64,000 nucleotides of DNA from Eonycteris spelaea (GCA_003508835.1 PUFA01000170.1:3410001-3474000); one strand, 5' to 3'. Numbered from the stretch's first letter, positions 36,311 to 49,425 are shown. Numbers and translations are program-made. The notes: generated by a model from the sequence alone, not told the origin.

Positions 36311-36814
36311 TACATTAACCTCTTCGTGCTATATTGTGGTTGTTCTGGTAGAAACAGAAAAGATACTGAGAATAGTTAAAAAACTGATTATCGGTTACCT
36401 CCAGGAAGGTAGTAAAGACCATATTAATAAATCTACATCATTGATTTTCTTCAGATACCATGTTAAGAACATGATGACTTGAAGGATGCTAATAATAGCA
36501 ATCTGCTCGCACAAAAAATACTCCTTCCGTTTAGATCCTGTTCTTACTTTACATTACATTTGGGAGGTTGTCAGTGGAATCGTCACCAAGTAGCCTTATA
36601 TGAGATATATAGCATTTTTAGGCTGTGTAAATGGTGCCATTTCAAACTACTGAGAACTATTTCTACCCAGGTATAAGCCAGAGCACAAAACTGTGAACAG
36701 CTTTTAGAAGTCATTACACTAAAAAAATTATGTTTAATTGCACAGTGAGGTTTATACTTGTCCAATACTTTCAATTTTAGGTACAAACGAAACAAACACA
36801 GTTCAGTGGAAAGT
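36311..36814. other. Intergenic sequence, nothing recognised
   Basis: Frames at 36479-36676 and 36583-36822 overlap on opposite strands and look like chance. Confidence 0.4.
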
Positions 36815-37020
36815 CCCGGCAAGATGCCTGGAATCCATTCAAGGTCATGCTTTTTCTCTCTACCTTTGTGACCTTAGGCAAGTCACTTACATGTTTCCTC
36901 AGCTATAAGAAAGAATAATACCTGCTTTACAGAATCTCTGTGAGTATTAAATGAGATAATGTGTTAAAACTCTAATTACATTTAATTAACCTAACATTTA
37001 GGTAGGAACTATGTGAATGC
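36815..37020 (+). repeat. MIR SINE
   Basis: tttgtgaccttaggcaagtc, acttacatgtttcctcagct, aataatacctgctttacaga, gtgagtattaaatgagataa: a clear sense MIR. Confidence 0.85.
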
Positions 37021-37177
37021 TCTCATTTCTGAAATGTGTAATGTGCCATTAATAAGTTAGACAGGTTTTAATGCCATTGTTTTAATAAAGTGAAAACGTA
37101 TATTATATTCAGGTAATATAGGAGGAAATTGCTCAAAACTGCAGCTTCTGGGTATTAGAAGTATATTGGCTGGAGGG

Positions 37178-37224
37178 GTGTGTGTGTGTGTGTGTGGTGT
37201 GTGTGTGTGTGTGTGTGTGTGTGT
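37178..37224. repeat. (TG)n microsatellite
   Basis: Nine TG units, a single extra G, then about 13 more TG units. Confidence 0.95.
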
Positions 37225-38039
37225 TAAGACTTTCTTTAATGAAGGTCCGGAGACTGAGAGATTAACAAAAATATTTTCAGGAAGCATCAAAGTGATATTG
37301 AAATGAGCCAAACATAGAAAAAAGTAGAAAACTCTTTCCTTGGCTTCCCTGAAGTTTCTCCCTGGATTCACTTCCTTCGTATCACTGTCACAAGCTGCTT
37401 TCCTTCTCTCTTAGGATCACAATCACAAAAAGGTAGCCCTGTTGGCTAGAAAGAGCTCAGTCTGGGGCGATCACCACCAAGCCATGTGTTCCTTGCACAG
37501 TGGTGTCTAATCACTGTAAGGAAAAGCTGTATTTTTCACCGACTTCCGGTGCAATAAGTAATGTACAAGGCATATGGTACTATAAAGGGTTATTGCATCT
37601 TCAAGCTCTCCTGTCTCCATTGACTCCTGCCCTAGACAATCATTCTTAAATTCACTCCATGCTTATTTTGAAAAGCTCCACTTTTTAAAAATACCCTGTA
37701 ACTAATCTCAGCCTCGCCCTCCCGGCCCTTGACACCAAATTTCTCAAAGAAGTTACTGTCTTCACTTTCTTATTCCTTATCCACCTTTAACTAGATATAT
37801 GGAAACCACCTCTATGAACCACTTACTTTAAAATACTCTTGTGTTCTAATTGTTAAACATATATTTATACATATATATTTTTTTCTTTTTTTGCTTTTTG
37901 ATTTGACACCACCTTCTTTGTGGGAATGTCCTTTCTTTCTCATGGTGTCAGGAATCCAAACAGTTTTCCATATTGTGGCTCCACCTTCATCTACAACCTC
38001 AAAATTCTCTACAGGTAACATCTGCTTCTCAGTAACAAG
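37225..38039. other. Intergenic sequence, nothing recognised
   Basis: The 104-codon - strand frame at 37057-37371 translates the TG array as Thr-His repeats and is an artefact. Frames at 37812-38181 are not protein-like. Confidence 0.45.
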
Positions 38040-38262
38040 CCTCCATCATGAAAGGAAAGCAGGAAAAGGTCACAGCCTGTTAACCATCTCTGAGTTTCTT
38101 AACCATTTGGGTCTCAGTATCCTCACATGTAAATTGGGGAGGAAACCTTACCCCACAGCACAGGCTTGGCATGAGGAGTAAATGAGTTAAATTTCTATGA
38201 AGTGCTTAGAAAAGCTCCTGGCACATAGCAAGTGCAATATAAATATTTATCATTATTTTGTT
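38040..38262 (+). repeat. MIR SINE
   Basis: gtctcagtatcctcacatgt, aaattggggaggaaacctta, gaggagtaaatgagttaaat, gctcctggcacatagcaagt, in sense MIR order through its 3' end. Confidence 0.8.
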
Positions 38263-39739
38263 ATTATTATTCACATTCCATGTTTATATTGGTTCTAAGT
38301 TTTATCCCAGTCTAACATATCATGGGTAAATGTGTACATGGCAAACTACATTGAAAATTTCTTGAAGACTAATACAGTGTCTTACTTATATATCCTTCAC
38401 AAGGCCTTGCATTGCAAGTAATATTATTTAATTTAATCACTAAACTGCTTGCATTAGTAACGTTTTACTTTCTATTCCTTCTACTTTTTATATTTCTTGC
38501 TAAATCTTACTCTCAGAAGCTCAAATGCAATCCATAATAAGGGTAACATATAAAATTGCTCTTTCTTGACCAATAAGCCCAGGGAATATTTTAATTTTAT
38601 TATGAAACCAAGAAGCTGTGTCTTTTTTCTTTCTAAGAAATAAATTCTACATTTTGATGAGGAGTTATCATAGTGTGGTTTCTAGACCCACCGATGACCC
38701 CCAAGTGCCCTTCAAGTGGCCTTCAGGCTCATCGCTCATAGTTTACAGGTTTATAATAAGACCCCATCTGTGCTTTGGTTGCTGCCATGATTTCATAATC
38801 CATTTCTGATGGTCAATAAAATTCAAATCTTACTTCACGAGGATACATGTATGCCATTAATTCTAAAATTTATTTTATTTGTATGCTGAGCAAAAGCAGG
38901 CAGATGAGGGGGTTCACTGTACATACAGCAACGGACCTGAAGATGGGTCAGGTGCGATAGCCATCCCTTCAGACAGCCTGTGGGCAGGAAAGGTTGAAAT
39001 CCCTTCAAGACTTTCTCACCTAATCCATCTAACTGGTTTATTATTGACCAGCTGTAGTAATCAGATCCTTCTCTTTGAATCAAAGAGAAAAATAGATGTT
39101 AGCCACCAGTAATAAAGGGCAGAAACCAAAGACTGAGAGTCATCTGAGGCCACTGACATATTACTAAGACATGAACTGTGTGTTGTACAGAACCTACTCA
39201 AATAATTCCAACTAACCAATGTTATGCCTACTATTATTTATTTCCCCCATTTAAATGTAAGCCCCAGTTACTCTGGAAACCAGCTTGATAATGCATAACT
39301 TCTCCATTAGGAATATTTTTATGGAGCCTATCATTATGAATTCATTTGCTATTCACTGTAATAGCACATATCATAATGAATTCATTTAGTATTCATGGGG
39401 ATAACACAAACACCATTTAGTAACTGGTTAATGAACTGAGTGGGGCTCTTTATCCTGCCTGAGTTTTATAAGAAACAATGCTCATTTATTTAAATCATCA
39501 ACTTCTTTTTCAGCTTCCTTTTATACAGAGTATTTCTTTTTGTTCTCTAATATCCAAGTATAATGCTGGGAGAAAAACAGTTTTCTCTGGGAAACAAAAA
39601 CCCGAAAACAAAGGGTCCTAAGACATGGAGGTAGGGCGATCACATGTACTTATGTTCCAGTGCACTGTAGACCAGTTTTTAGTGTCATCTTGAAAATTAA
39701 AAATTACCAAAGCAATAATGCTCTTTATGCACCAGCTCT
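38263..39739. other. Intergenic sequence with a 40-bp tandem duplication
   Basis: No gene or repeat family is recognised apart from the duplication at 39328-39407. Frames at 38618-38809 and 38835-39112 are not protein-like. Confidence 0.5.
39328..39407. repeat. 40-bp tandem duplication
   Basis: 39328-39367 and 39368-39407 align without gaps at about 31 of 40 positions. Both copies carry the palindrome ATGAATTCAT. Confidence 0.75.
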
Positions 39740-39905
39740 AAGCTGAGCTAAAAGTACCATGACTAGGCCCATTTTACAGATTAAAAAAACAAACAATGAA
39801 CAACAGAAAGACTAAGTAACTTGTCCAAAATCACATGGCAAGTAAGTGAAGAATCTGAAGTTCAAAGTCACGAAGTCCCATTCCCAGTCCATGGCCTTCA
39901 CCATG
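39740..39905 (-). repeat. MIR SINE
   Basis: Antisense: cccattttacagattaaaaa, agactaagtaacttgtccaa, aatcacatggcaagtaagtg, then the head. Confidence 0.75.
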
Positions 39906-39909
39906 TGCT

Positions 39910-40748
39910 AACCCACATGCCATCTTAGTTATCAGGTCTTTGTTCTCCTTCCTTATAAAATAATGTTCCATGTATATCTCACCTAACAAAGGTTTTACTA
40001 TAAATGAACAAAATCCTCCTGAAGCAATTTGCAATATTAAAGTGCCAAACAACTTCAATAACCTACAGTAAATTGCTAAACCAAAAATTATCATGAGTGT
40101 TTGAATGCAATGGCATTTGGAGGAAATAGGATCTGTGAGGGCTAAGAGGTTAGAGAAGCCAGGAGAAGAGATGAAAATTATTTATTAATGTGTACTCTTA
40201 GTTTGTCTGGAGATGACTTAAGGTAAATATTATAAAATAGAAAATCTGACTATGTTGTTTTTTAAACACTAGGATCAGGGATAATAGAATATAGTTAGCA
40301 AGCCTGTAAAGACCTCTTCAGTGCTACAATTAAAACCTGAATTTGACTGTAAGTTTCCTAGGTGTAGATATAAAATACTGAAGTGGGTTTCATACAAGAA
40401 CCACATTGAATAATGTAGTTAGACAATTTACTCAATTAAATTCCTGAACAGCTAATGCAATGATATGGTTCATAACCCTAATATGATAAGAATATTGTAG
40501 TATCCCTCAATGAAAGGGCTGAGGGCCTCAGACACCAAAGCATTTTTCTATTAAATAGTCATGTGACATGGTCCATACACTAGGATTCAGAACAAGTAAG
40601 AGCATCTAGTCTACTTCTTTGATTTTAGAGATGAGAAAAACAAAACATTCAATTCGTTTATTCTCTTCCTTAATTCCCATGGACTCAACATGTGAAAAGA
40701 TCTCACTCCTAGAAAAACTATATTTAGAAGTTGATCAAAGTTGATAGT
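39910..40748. other. Intergenic sequence, nothing recognised
   Basis: AT-rich unique-looking DNA. The - strand frame 39831-40094 overlaps the MIR. Confidence 0.45.
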
Positions 40749-40762
40749 CGCGCGCGCGCGCG

Positions 40763-40801
<39 letters not shown>

Positions 40802-40815
40802 CTCTCCTTTTCTCT
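40749..40815. repeat. (CG)7(CT)n compound microsatellite
   Basis: Seven CG dinucleotides (40749-40762) run directly into about 22 CT units with a few slips and a T-rich end. (CG)n arrays are rare in methylated mammalian DNA. Confidence 0.95.
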
Positions 40816-41204
40816 CTTTCTTTCCAGTGTAAGACAGTTATAATTTCTCATCAGAGCTTCTGATAAGCATGAACCAGACATTTACTCTATACCAACTTGA
40901 CTTGATTGGAGTCAGGAAAAAAGAAAGAGAAGGAACAATGAAGTGTTATTACAGATCAATGTTAGGCTTCTCTCGGTCTTTTGAAACAGTTAAAAATTTG
41001 TAAGGATTCCCAGTACAGCCCCTTGTTTGAGACTCACTGGTCTGAGTCACAGGCAAAGACATTCGCATGCTTTGTTATTATTTGGTGAAAGAAAGAGAAG
41101 TCTGGACACTAAAAGACAGAAAGACGGGGGGAAAGAAAAGAGAGAGGAGAGGAGAAGAGAGGAGAGGCCAAAATGAAAGATAACAGAGAACAGAAAGACA
41201 ATAA
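40816..41204. other. Intergenic sequence with a purine-rich tract
   Basis: A purine run (about 41118-41167, gaaagacggggggaaagaaa and onward) lies about 300 bp from the (CT)n array. Nothing else is recognised. Confidence 0.45.
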
Positions 41205-41420
41205 TAGATTTCATTTATGGAGTGCTTACACTGTGTAGTCATGCACTAGACTAACTGCTTTATAAATATAATTTCATTTATTCTTCATATTAGCACAAAT
41301 TTAGAGATGAGGACACCAAGGCAGAGAAAAGGTAAGAAACTTGCCCAAGTTTATACAGCAAGTGTAGGGCCAGGATTTCAATTTCTGGTCTGTCTGATTC
41401 CAAAGTGTTTTAAAACTTAA
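41205..41420 (-). repeat. MIR SINE
   Basis: Antisense: catttatggagtgcttacac, tttagagatgaggacaccaa, aagaaacttgcccaagttta, tggtctgtctgattccaaag. Confidence 0.85.
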
Positions 41421-42593
41421 CGCTATAATTTTCCCAATGAATTTTAAAAGATGAAAAGGCAGAGCTATACAAAAGGAAGCTTTTTAAAAGAAGGGCAGAG
41501 GAAGAAGTCAAGGGCGTGCAGGGACAGGCAATAAGAAAAGAAAGCTGAAGGCTCAGCCCCACTGACCCCTAGTTACTTTTACTATGTCTCAGACTTATAA
41601 AAACATGGAGGTTTTCATTACTATTGGGTAATTGATGGCAGATAATATGGGAATGGACACAAGATGAAGTATACATATAAAAATAAATATGGTAAGAGGT
41701 TTTTGAAACCTCTCTAGCTTCTTAGCTCAGCACACTTTAGATTTGTCTCCCATTTTGAGCAGATTATCATGTCCTAGCTCTATTTTTATAAGTCACCTCT
41801 TTGACTCAGAAGATGTCTTGGCTTTAAATAAAAGATATGAAAAGCACTTTCCTATTTTATGTGAAATGCTCTGGACAAAGTTTATAAAATGTAAGCAAAA
41901 CACAAAATTCCATTTTAGGGTAAACCTATAACGGAGATATATAGGATTTATGGAGGCTGAGTGGAACAAAGTCTATCTACTAACTTAGTTGAGTGAAATA
42001 ATTCTCTGGTTTATTTTGCTCTCCACAAAGCCAGAGTTTCAATGGGTTTATTGTAGCCCAGTGTTGAAAAGAGCTGTCAAAGATTGTCAAAAATAGAAAT
42101 AATTCTTAAATAAAATAAAAATATAACCACTGTGTAACTTTTGATTTTGAACATCTAAAAGACAATACAATAAACAGCATTAATATGTGGCCATAAAGTT
42201 ACTATAAAAAATATAAAGTCAGAGACAAGCAGACAGGGTTGGAAGTGCTCCACCATGGTGAGTAAACGCAGCAGTGAGAGCTTGATGGCAACAGAGCCTT
42301 CTACTTCAGGGTTGGTGGCCTCGTTGGACACCCATTCACCGGGTTACACATCATCTTTTGCTCCAAAACACTTCAGTTTCCTGCAGAGAGAGCTGGTGCA
42401 AGAGTAGCGACATGCCTTGGTCAAAGAGCCAACTTAGCTGTCTACTTACATCTTCCAAGTTCCTGATAGCTGAAAATAGAAGGGGTGAGCACTCCTTGTG
42501 CAGTCTCCCTTAGAGAAACAACAACAACAAAAATACCCTAAAAACTTCTTCTCACCTCTGTAAGGATGGCCTTGTCAGACTGACAAGCTACCC
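41421..42593. other. Intergenic sequence with one small Kozak-context frame
   Basis: No family is recognised. A 50-codon frame at 42255-42407 opens with a strong Kozak context (ccaccATGG) and reads MVSKRSSESLMATEPSTSGL and onward to VQE-stop. No homologue is known to me, and the same ATGGTGAGT also fits a splice donor. It is listed here rather than as a gene because nothing else supports expression. Confidence 0.35.
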
Positions 42594-42982
42594 TGCTATT
42601 ATAGGCTGAATTGTATGTCTCCTGTCCACAAATCACATGTTGAATCCCTAACTCTCAGTATCAGAATGTGACTACATTTAGACATAGGGTCTTTAAAGAG
42701 GTGATTAAGTTAAAACAAGGCCATTAGGGTGAGCCCCAAACTCTGTCTGACTGGTATCCTCATAAAAGGAAAGTTGAACAAGCAAAAGAGACACCAGGAA
42801 TGTGTGCACACAGAGGAAATATGATTGGAGAATACAGCAAGCAGGCCAAAGAAAGAGGCTTCAGGAGAAACCAACCCCCGCACATGTTCATCATGGACTC
42901 TAGACTCCAGAACTGTGAGAAAAATGAACCTCTGTCATTTAAGCCACCAAGCTTGTGGTATTTTGTTATATTACTAATATAC
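42594..42982 (+). mobile_element. MLT1-type (MaLR) solo LTR
   Basis: tgctattataggctgaattg, tcacatgttgaatccctaac, gggtctttaaagaggtgatt, cagaactgtgagaaaaatga, taagccaccaagcttgtggt and attttgttata appear in order. The 3' terminal ~15 bases are partly deleted. The frame at 42800-43018 lies across it. Confidence 0.9.
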
Positions 42983-45900
42983 CTGCTTTTAAAGAAAAAC
43001 CTAATTGCTTTAGGTTAAGTCGAAAAGTATAGTGTCAGAGGGTCCTCTCTCTGCCACCAACAGAACTGCAAGGGGTACGTGAAGGGCTGGCACTCTAATC
43101 TCCCTGTGCTTCTCTCTGCTCTCCTCTCTCTCCTCACTCCCCTCTGACCCTTTGCCTCTTCCTCTAATCACTGCACTAATCCTCTATTAGCCATTTGTTA
43201 TTCTGAAGACACAATGCTCCTTATCCTTCCGTTTTCTTGTACTTACCACTGTTTATTCTTTTGCTATGGAGAAATAGTTTGCAACTTTTCCAAAAGAAAA
43301 AATAAATTATTCCACCTGCTGGTTGAAGGAGAAGTCTGTGGTGGTCTAGAGGATCTTAGTTAAAAATTGTAGGACCAATCATGAATCTTAATTTTTTTTT
43401 ACATTGAATTCGAGTGTATATAATAGAGCAATTTTTTGGTGAAGGGTCCTTAGCTTTTATTATCTACAGAAAAAGCTGGCCTACCAAAAATTAAGAATCC
43501 CAGTTAACAGAAAAAGAGATATAGGGTTTGAAAAATTAGAGATCTTAGAGCTAAGAATAAACGATGTGTAAGTTTAAAAATAAAAAATTTTTAAAAGCTT
43601 AATGTTTCTATTCCATCTCAAAGAGATAAGCAAAATGATATTAAATAATGTTCTTTTAAGAGTTAGTATGGAAGGGGAGGAAAGAGGAAGAGAAAAGAAA
43701 GATAATGAAGAGAAAAAGAAAGTGAGAGATAACTGTTTAAATAATGCAATTAGGCCAGCAATTTTGGCAATTTCACTCAGTGAGTGGGAATCCTAGAGAG
43801 AATTATAGATTGAATGTGAGAATATGAAAATCTGTTCCTTCAACCTGCCCCAGTTCTTACATGCCTCTCATCATGTAAATATCCTAGTTATGTTGACTCA
43901 GATTTTGGTGTTTATAGATGTATACTTTTTGTGCATTATGGCCCTACTGCCTCTGGTGTCTACAGAAATCCTGACCTATCCAACCTGGGGATAAAGCTTA
44001 TATTGTGTATTCACTGAGAGTGTCTCAGTCTTCAATATGACAATTTCTTGAGATTGTCAAGAGTGATTTTGATAATATATGTCTTTCATCCTTCATGATT
44101 ATTTTAGAACTTATCACTTAGAAACATCTCCACTATGCCCTGAGTCAGCATTTAGCACACCACACTTGAGAATAACAAAGAATTATTATAGCGTGTGCTC
44201 TATAATTTTATGGGCAATTATCTTCTGACCTGACTACCATAGAATGAGCCTCGGCCTTCCACTTCAGAAAGTCACATCTGTTGTGTCATTTCCATCTCAT
44301 GAATGCTTGTAACATATGACTCTCGAAGACTCACCAGCCCTAGAATTGATAGAACCCTTTGGGATGAGATGAAATGATAGCACATTATTCTATTAAGGAC
44401 CCATTTGTCATTTTACATTTTGTCTTTGACATCCAGTTGTAGTAATATCTCATGTAGCATTTCCAGGCATGACACTTGTCCAGTATTTTCATTCTGATAT
44501 TCATTGACAAGCTAACCTCTGGCTGAGAAGCTTCAGGCATTTAAGATTTTTAAAGCTTAAATCTGAGAAATCCAATGTTCCTCATCTGGCTTCATCTCCC
44601 ATCATATATAATTGATCTTAGTTTTTCTTTCACTAGTTATGTCCCAAAGGCCCCATATATCAGTAATCTGATAGACTCCACAGAAAACAGAAAGGCTTTC
44701 TTCACAGCATCATACCTTCAACACAGACTCTGCCTGCATATCCAGTTCCCTCAGTCAAAGTAAATACTCACCTTCTGAAGCATAAGCCTGGGTTTTTTTG
44801 GTCCTAATTTGCATAAGAATATAGGACACGATATACAAATAAATTGAGAGTTCATGTGGTTAACCACGAACCACAACTAATGAGTTAGTGTTCTCTAACT
44901 TTTTAAAGAAAATGTCCTATAACTGAGTGTGAAGCTAAAAAATGTGAGATAGAAACTCATTAAAATCAATATTAAATTAGACGAATAGTGACTTCAGAAA
45001 AGTTAACTCCAGAGTGTTCTCCAGAAAGTTGATGGCTTATTTGAATATTATATCTTAAATTCATGAATAACAGAAATTTAATAGAAATACTAGAAACAAA
45101 GTAATTTTTCAGTGCTAACATTACTTAATCACTACTGTCCATCAATAGTCCATGAAATAATGCCAGGCAACATTTAGCCTGACCTCCTTCCTTTATGTGT
45201 AATTATCACCAGGAATAAGATATACCTGTGTCAGTTAACAGTTTTAAATTACCTCTATGTGATAATTTATGTTAATAGCATAATAGCATAACAATGATGG
45301 ATAATGTGTACCAACGTTTACAAATTGGTTGCAATGCATTTCAATTACAATTCTCTTCCTATCTCTGATCAGCAGCAAAATCAAATTAGCAGTGCAACCA
45401 TTGGTTGGTGAATTATCCTAACATGGAGAGCCTTTACTTGGTCGCCCTTTCATTTGCAGAGTTAGCAGGACAGGCAGGAGGATCAGCCAAGTCATGTGCA
45501 AGTGCTGCTCATGATATTTGTGTGAAGCAACAGTGAAAATAATCAGGAGGTAATACCGGACATCTGTGGGTCTCAATGACTGGCTAAGGCCAAGCAAAGA
45601 GTGCTGTTTATATCTCTCCAGACTGAAATGGATTGGGTAATGTAGAATAGATTGAAATAAACAAACCAGTGGCTCATCCCCACGCTGTGCCCTGGCCACA
45701 GACCAAGGTCAGGTCTACACACAGGCCTCCAAGGGTAGACTTTCAACTGGCTCTGGTTCATTAGGTCTTCTTGCGAATTCCAGTCACTCAGTCCTACCTC
45801 AGATGTCTTCAACAGCTCAGAATTCAGGGGGAAGCAACACTGTCCCATCATTGTGAGGCAGGGCTAGGCCTAAAAAGAGCAAATGAAAACATTTTGCTCG

Positions 45901-48139
45901 AAGACATCCCTTGATATGTCTGGTCTTTGATCAAACACACTCTGCACTGCATTTGCAAAGAATGTCCTATAACGGTGTATGAAGTTAACAGATGCGATGC
46001 CCAAATCCCCTCTGACTGGTGGGCACAGCAGCGTCCCTTTCGCTAGGTACGTCGCCAACCAAGATTAAACTGTGGCAAGCGCTGCATTTGTTTGGAGGAG
46101 AAACCTCTCGTTCTTAGGTCAGGCTAAAAACCGGATGGGACCAATCCTGGTAACATCCATCCTGTTACCACCGTGTGTGTCAAGGGAATCTGTGTAGTCC
46201 TACCTCTTACTGTTTGCAATTTCTTCATATGCTTTCAGTATGTCACACATTCAGAATATTTTTGTTACAAAAGGAAAAATGTGTAGCTATAACAGATATA
46301 GGACTTTCCCTAAATTAAGGACTCCGACAGGCTGCCGCAAAGTAGCCTGAAAAGCCAGGAAATTTGTGTATCATAAGTCACAGTTTCTTTGTGTCTCCTC
46401 TAGATTAACCTGACATAAGAAAATTCTGTATTAACTATAATAATACAGTATTCTGAACTATCATAGCACGTAGCATAGTATAACCAAAGGCAACTCGAAT
46501 GACTAGCCTAGGAATCTCATTCGCTAAAGAAATCTTAAGTCACGGAACTGATCTCATACTTGATGAATTAACATAAGCACAGTACCACATAAAGTTATTA
46601 TGATAATATGCACACATCACACGTGAGATGAAGGCTCAGTGTGTATTTTCATTATGTGCAAAATACCTTCAGTCAGAAGCCCTTAGATTTTGGCTGGGAG
46701 ATTTTGGGGGCCGAAATAGGCCCTTAAGCCAGTGAGGATCAATTTTGAAAGTATTATGTCTGTCGAGTAAGAGATAACATGCTTTTACACAGTCTAGGAA
46801 GTGCTGTGCACTTTGCAAGCTGTCTGCATTTATTGCTCTAACCGGCAATCCAATGTACACAAGCCAGATTCCAGCCTTAAAAACATTCCTTAGAGTCTGT
46901 GTTGCTACCTGAGAAGTTGTTATTAGACTGGAGGAAAGGTTTTGAAATCCTCGTGTTTGAGTTTTGGTGGTCATTGATTCTCAAGCGGGAGAAGTTAGCA
47001 TTTCTATCAACTTAAGACCAAGGTTGTTATCTTTGTCAGAAACAGGCAGGAGGCAGATTTTGTGTTTTATTATGTTTCCCTCTGGATGTTGTGCATTGGG
47101 CAGATTTTGAGAAAACAAATTATATTTTAAAAAGCCAGCATAGAACTACCGGGAGGCACAGCAGACGCCTAGCCACGGTGCGCGTGCGCGCTGACGGCCT
47201 CGCCCGGTCTCCACGCGCCGGCTGGCGCAGCTAAATGAGTGATGCCGCATAAATATGAGGGCTGGTTTTGTTAGGAATCACAGCTACCACGCTCTAGTTA
47301 GTAACCCATTCTGGGTCTATCCCCAGGTAGGAAGAGAAATCAAAGGGACAGGGAAAAGAAAATATTTCAGATTCAGAAACAATGCGTGTTGTCGACAAGG
47401 TTTTGCTCTGAGAAGCTCTCAACAATCTTCTCTTCCTGACACTGGCATGTAGCCAGCTGGCATTTTTGTGGGGTACGCTGAGAACCAACGAGTACCTCAT
47501 GGGTGGTTGTCAACATTAGATGCGAGAAAAATAGAGAGGCAAAATACATTGAGAGTTACAACATCGACTTTCAGGGGCTTTTTATTTCTACCAAGATGGT
47601 ACAAATATGCCTAGGTATTGGTACCCACGCAGTAGGCAACCCGGGATATAATTATAAGAGCTTTAAAGTTTACGAAGTGCTTTACTTACACAGTCCAGAC
47701 GCGGCACCCCAGGAACCGCTGTGGCAGTGGTTAGGTGTGCTGACCTACAGCTGAAGGGGGTTGGTGGTTGTTGTTTTAGTCTGCACATAGGTCAGGGCCC
47801 CCAAACTTGTACGGAAGTCAGGTAAAATGGGAATCCCATGGTCATCTCTTCAGAGTGATGTAACATGTACTTGTGTGATATGGCACAGGATAGGTTTACC
47901 ACTGTCTCTTAGAATGAAACACTCATTAGTTACTTTCAAATGGCAGAAATTTCTTATGGGGCTATTTCAACCTCTGGACCACTGGATGATGTATAGCCTT
48001 AAAAAACAAACAAGCAAACAACAAACAAAAAAAACCTGGCTTTACGTCCAGACATTCCACCTGTCATGGTGCAGTATAAAACCACTTATGTTTGATTTGT
48101 TTTCCTCAATTTCAAAGGACAAACGTAATACTGATATCT
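42983..48139. other. Long repeat-poor intergenic stretch with one dense CpG patch
   Basis: In about 5 kb I recognise no interspersed repeat family with confidence. Open frames at 43602-43796, 44575-44763, 45418-45851, 45870-46058, 46669-46974, 47255-47500, 47503-47754 and 47827-48189 are short and not protein-like. The 120-codon frame contains an AAC/AAAC-rich stretch (48000-48035). The CpG patch at 47165-47237 is described separately. Confidence 0.45.
47165..47250 (+). promoter_or_regulatory. Dense CpG patch with NRF1-like site and TATA-like element
   Basis: About 14 CpG in 75-85 bp, in otherwise AT-rich DNA. TGCGCGTGCGCG (47179-47190) differs from the NRF1 consensus YGCGCAYGCGCR at one position. 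Downstream is ATAAATAT (about 47239-47246), positioned like a TATA box for a start near 47270. No transcript is visible; promoter function is inference. Confidence 0.4.
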
Positions 48140-48390
48140 ATGAAGATGATATTTATGGACCACTTACTATGTACCCAGTGTTTTTCTAATCTCTTTATAT
48201 GTCAAACTTAGTTTCTTTATATTATCAAATTTAGTCTGCAAAACTACTCTCCTCACTGTTATTCTCATTTTTCAGATGAAATAATCAAGCAAAAGGAGTC
48301 CCAGTTCACACAGTGATGAGAGATGCTGCCAAAACTCCAACTCAGACAGTTTGGCCTCAGAGTCGAACTTGGACCCTCACCACTATGTAC
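48140..48390 (-). repeat. MIR SINE
   Basis: Antisense: tggaccacttactatgtacc, attctcatttttcagatgaa, gagtcccagttcacacagtg. Decayed but full length. Confidence 0.75.
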
Positions 48391-49425
48391 ACGGCCTCCC
48401 AAACCCACGGCATGCGTATCTGAGATAAGGCAGGCAAAGAAATGAACATAGGGGCCTAGTCCAAAGAAGTTATTTTAAAAATGGTAGCTATCAATATTGG
48501 CCTAGTTAATATCATTACTACCATGATTATTCTTAACCTTTCTCGTATACTTTGCTTGGGCTTCTCAGAAAAAGGAGCTTCGTTTGTTTCAAGAACAAGA
48601 TCAATTCTGCAGAATCAGCAACTGAAAACAAGTCAAGTATGACAATGGAACCTGCCGACCACCTCAGCTGAGTGGGAGTTCTATATAACGTCAGTGATGT
48701 GGAGAAGATCGGATGGAACGATGGCATCCATCCCCGGTGACATGAAATAGAACATTTACTTCCACTGTCACGTCTGGACACACTTCGGGAAGATGGATGC
48801 GTGAAGCAGAGCTAAATGTGGAGAGAACAAATGAAAGACGGGGAATATGAGTTACATGCCTGAAATGTCCCCTCATAATAAAGGATGAATGTGACACAAG
48901 GATGGTGAAACCCCCAAGAGACAGATGGATATTTACACTCGACCCTCAAAGACGTTACTTTTATAAGGTAAAGAAGTAGAAAGAGTAAGAGGGAAGTGGC
49001 TTTTCATGTCTTCTCTTCTCATCCCTTTGTGTTAAACTGGCCAGTTATGAAAGGAGAGACTCCTTCTCAAAATACCGACTTGGATGACATGCAAATAGTG
49101 CCCTCATCGTCCCTTACGTGAAGCTCATAGGAAGTATGGGAGGGTTTGCACATGCCTAAGAACTTTGTGCTCAGCATCGATTCACACCCTGGGCATTCAA
49201 GTCCACTCCCACTTTTCCACCTTCCTTAGGGTTATAATCAAGAAAAAAGAAGGAATCCTTAAGTGTCCATCCCCTGTCCCCAGCTATGCAGTGATTGTCA
49301 AAAGATAACTGGTGGAAGGTACATGTTATTCAAACACTTAAGTTGCTGAGGGCCAGTCATGCCCTGGCACAAATATCATTGATTTACTGATAACTTGTAC
49401 ATTTTTATCTCCAGCACAGCCCTCT
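48391..49425. other. Intergenic sequence, nothing recognised
   Basis: Overlapping - strand frames at 48533-48897 have no family signature. Confidence 0.45.

Noticed and set aside
47827..48189. 120-residue plus-strand frame
   Set aside because: Includes an AAAC-rich low-complexity stretch and ends in a MIR; no homology recognised.
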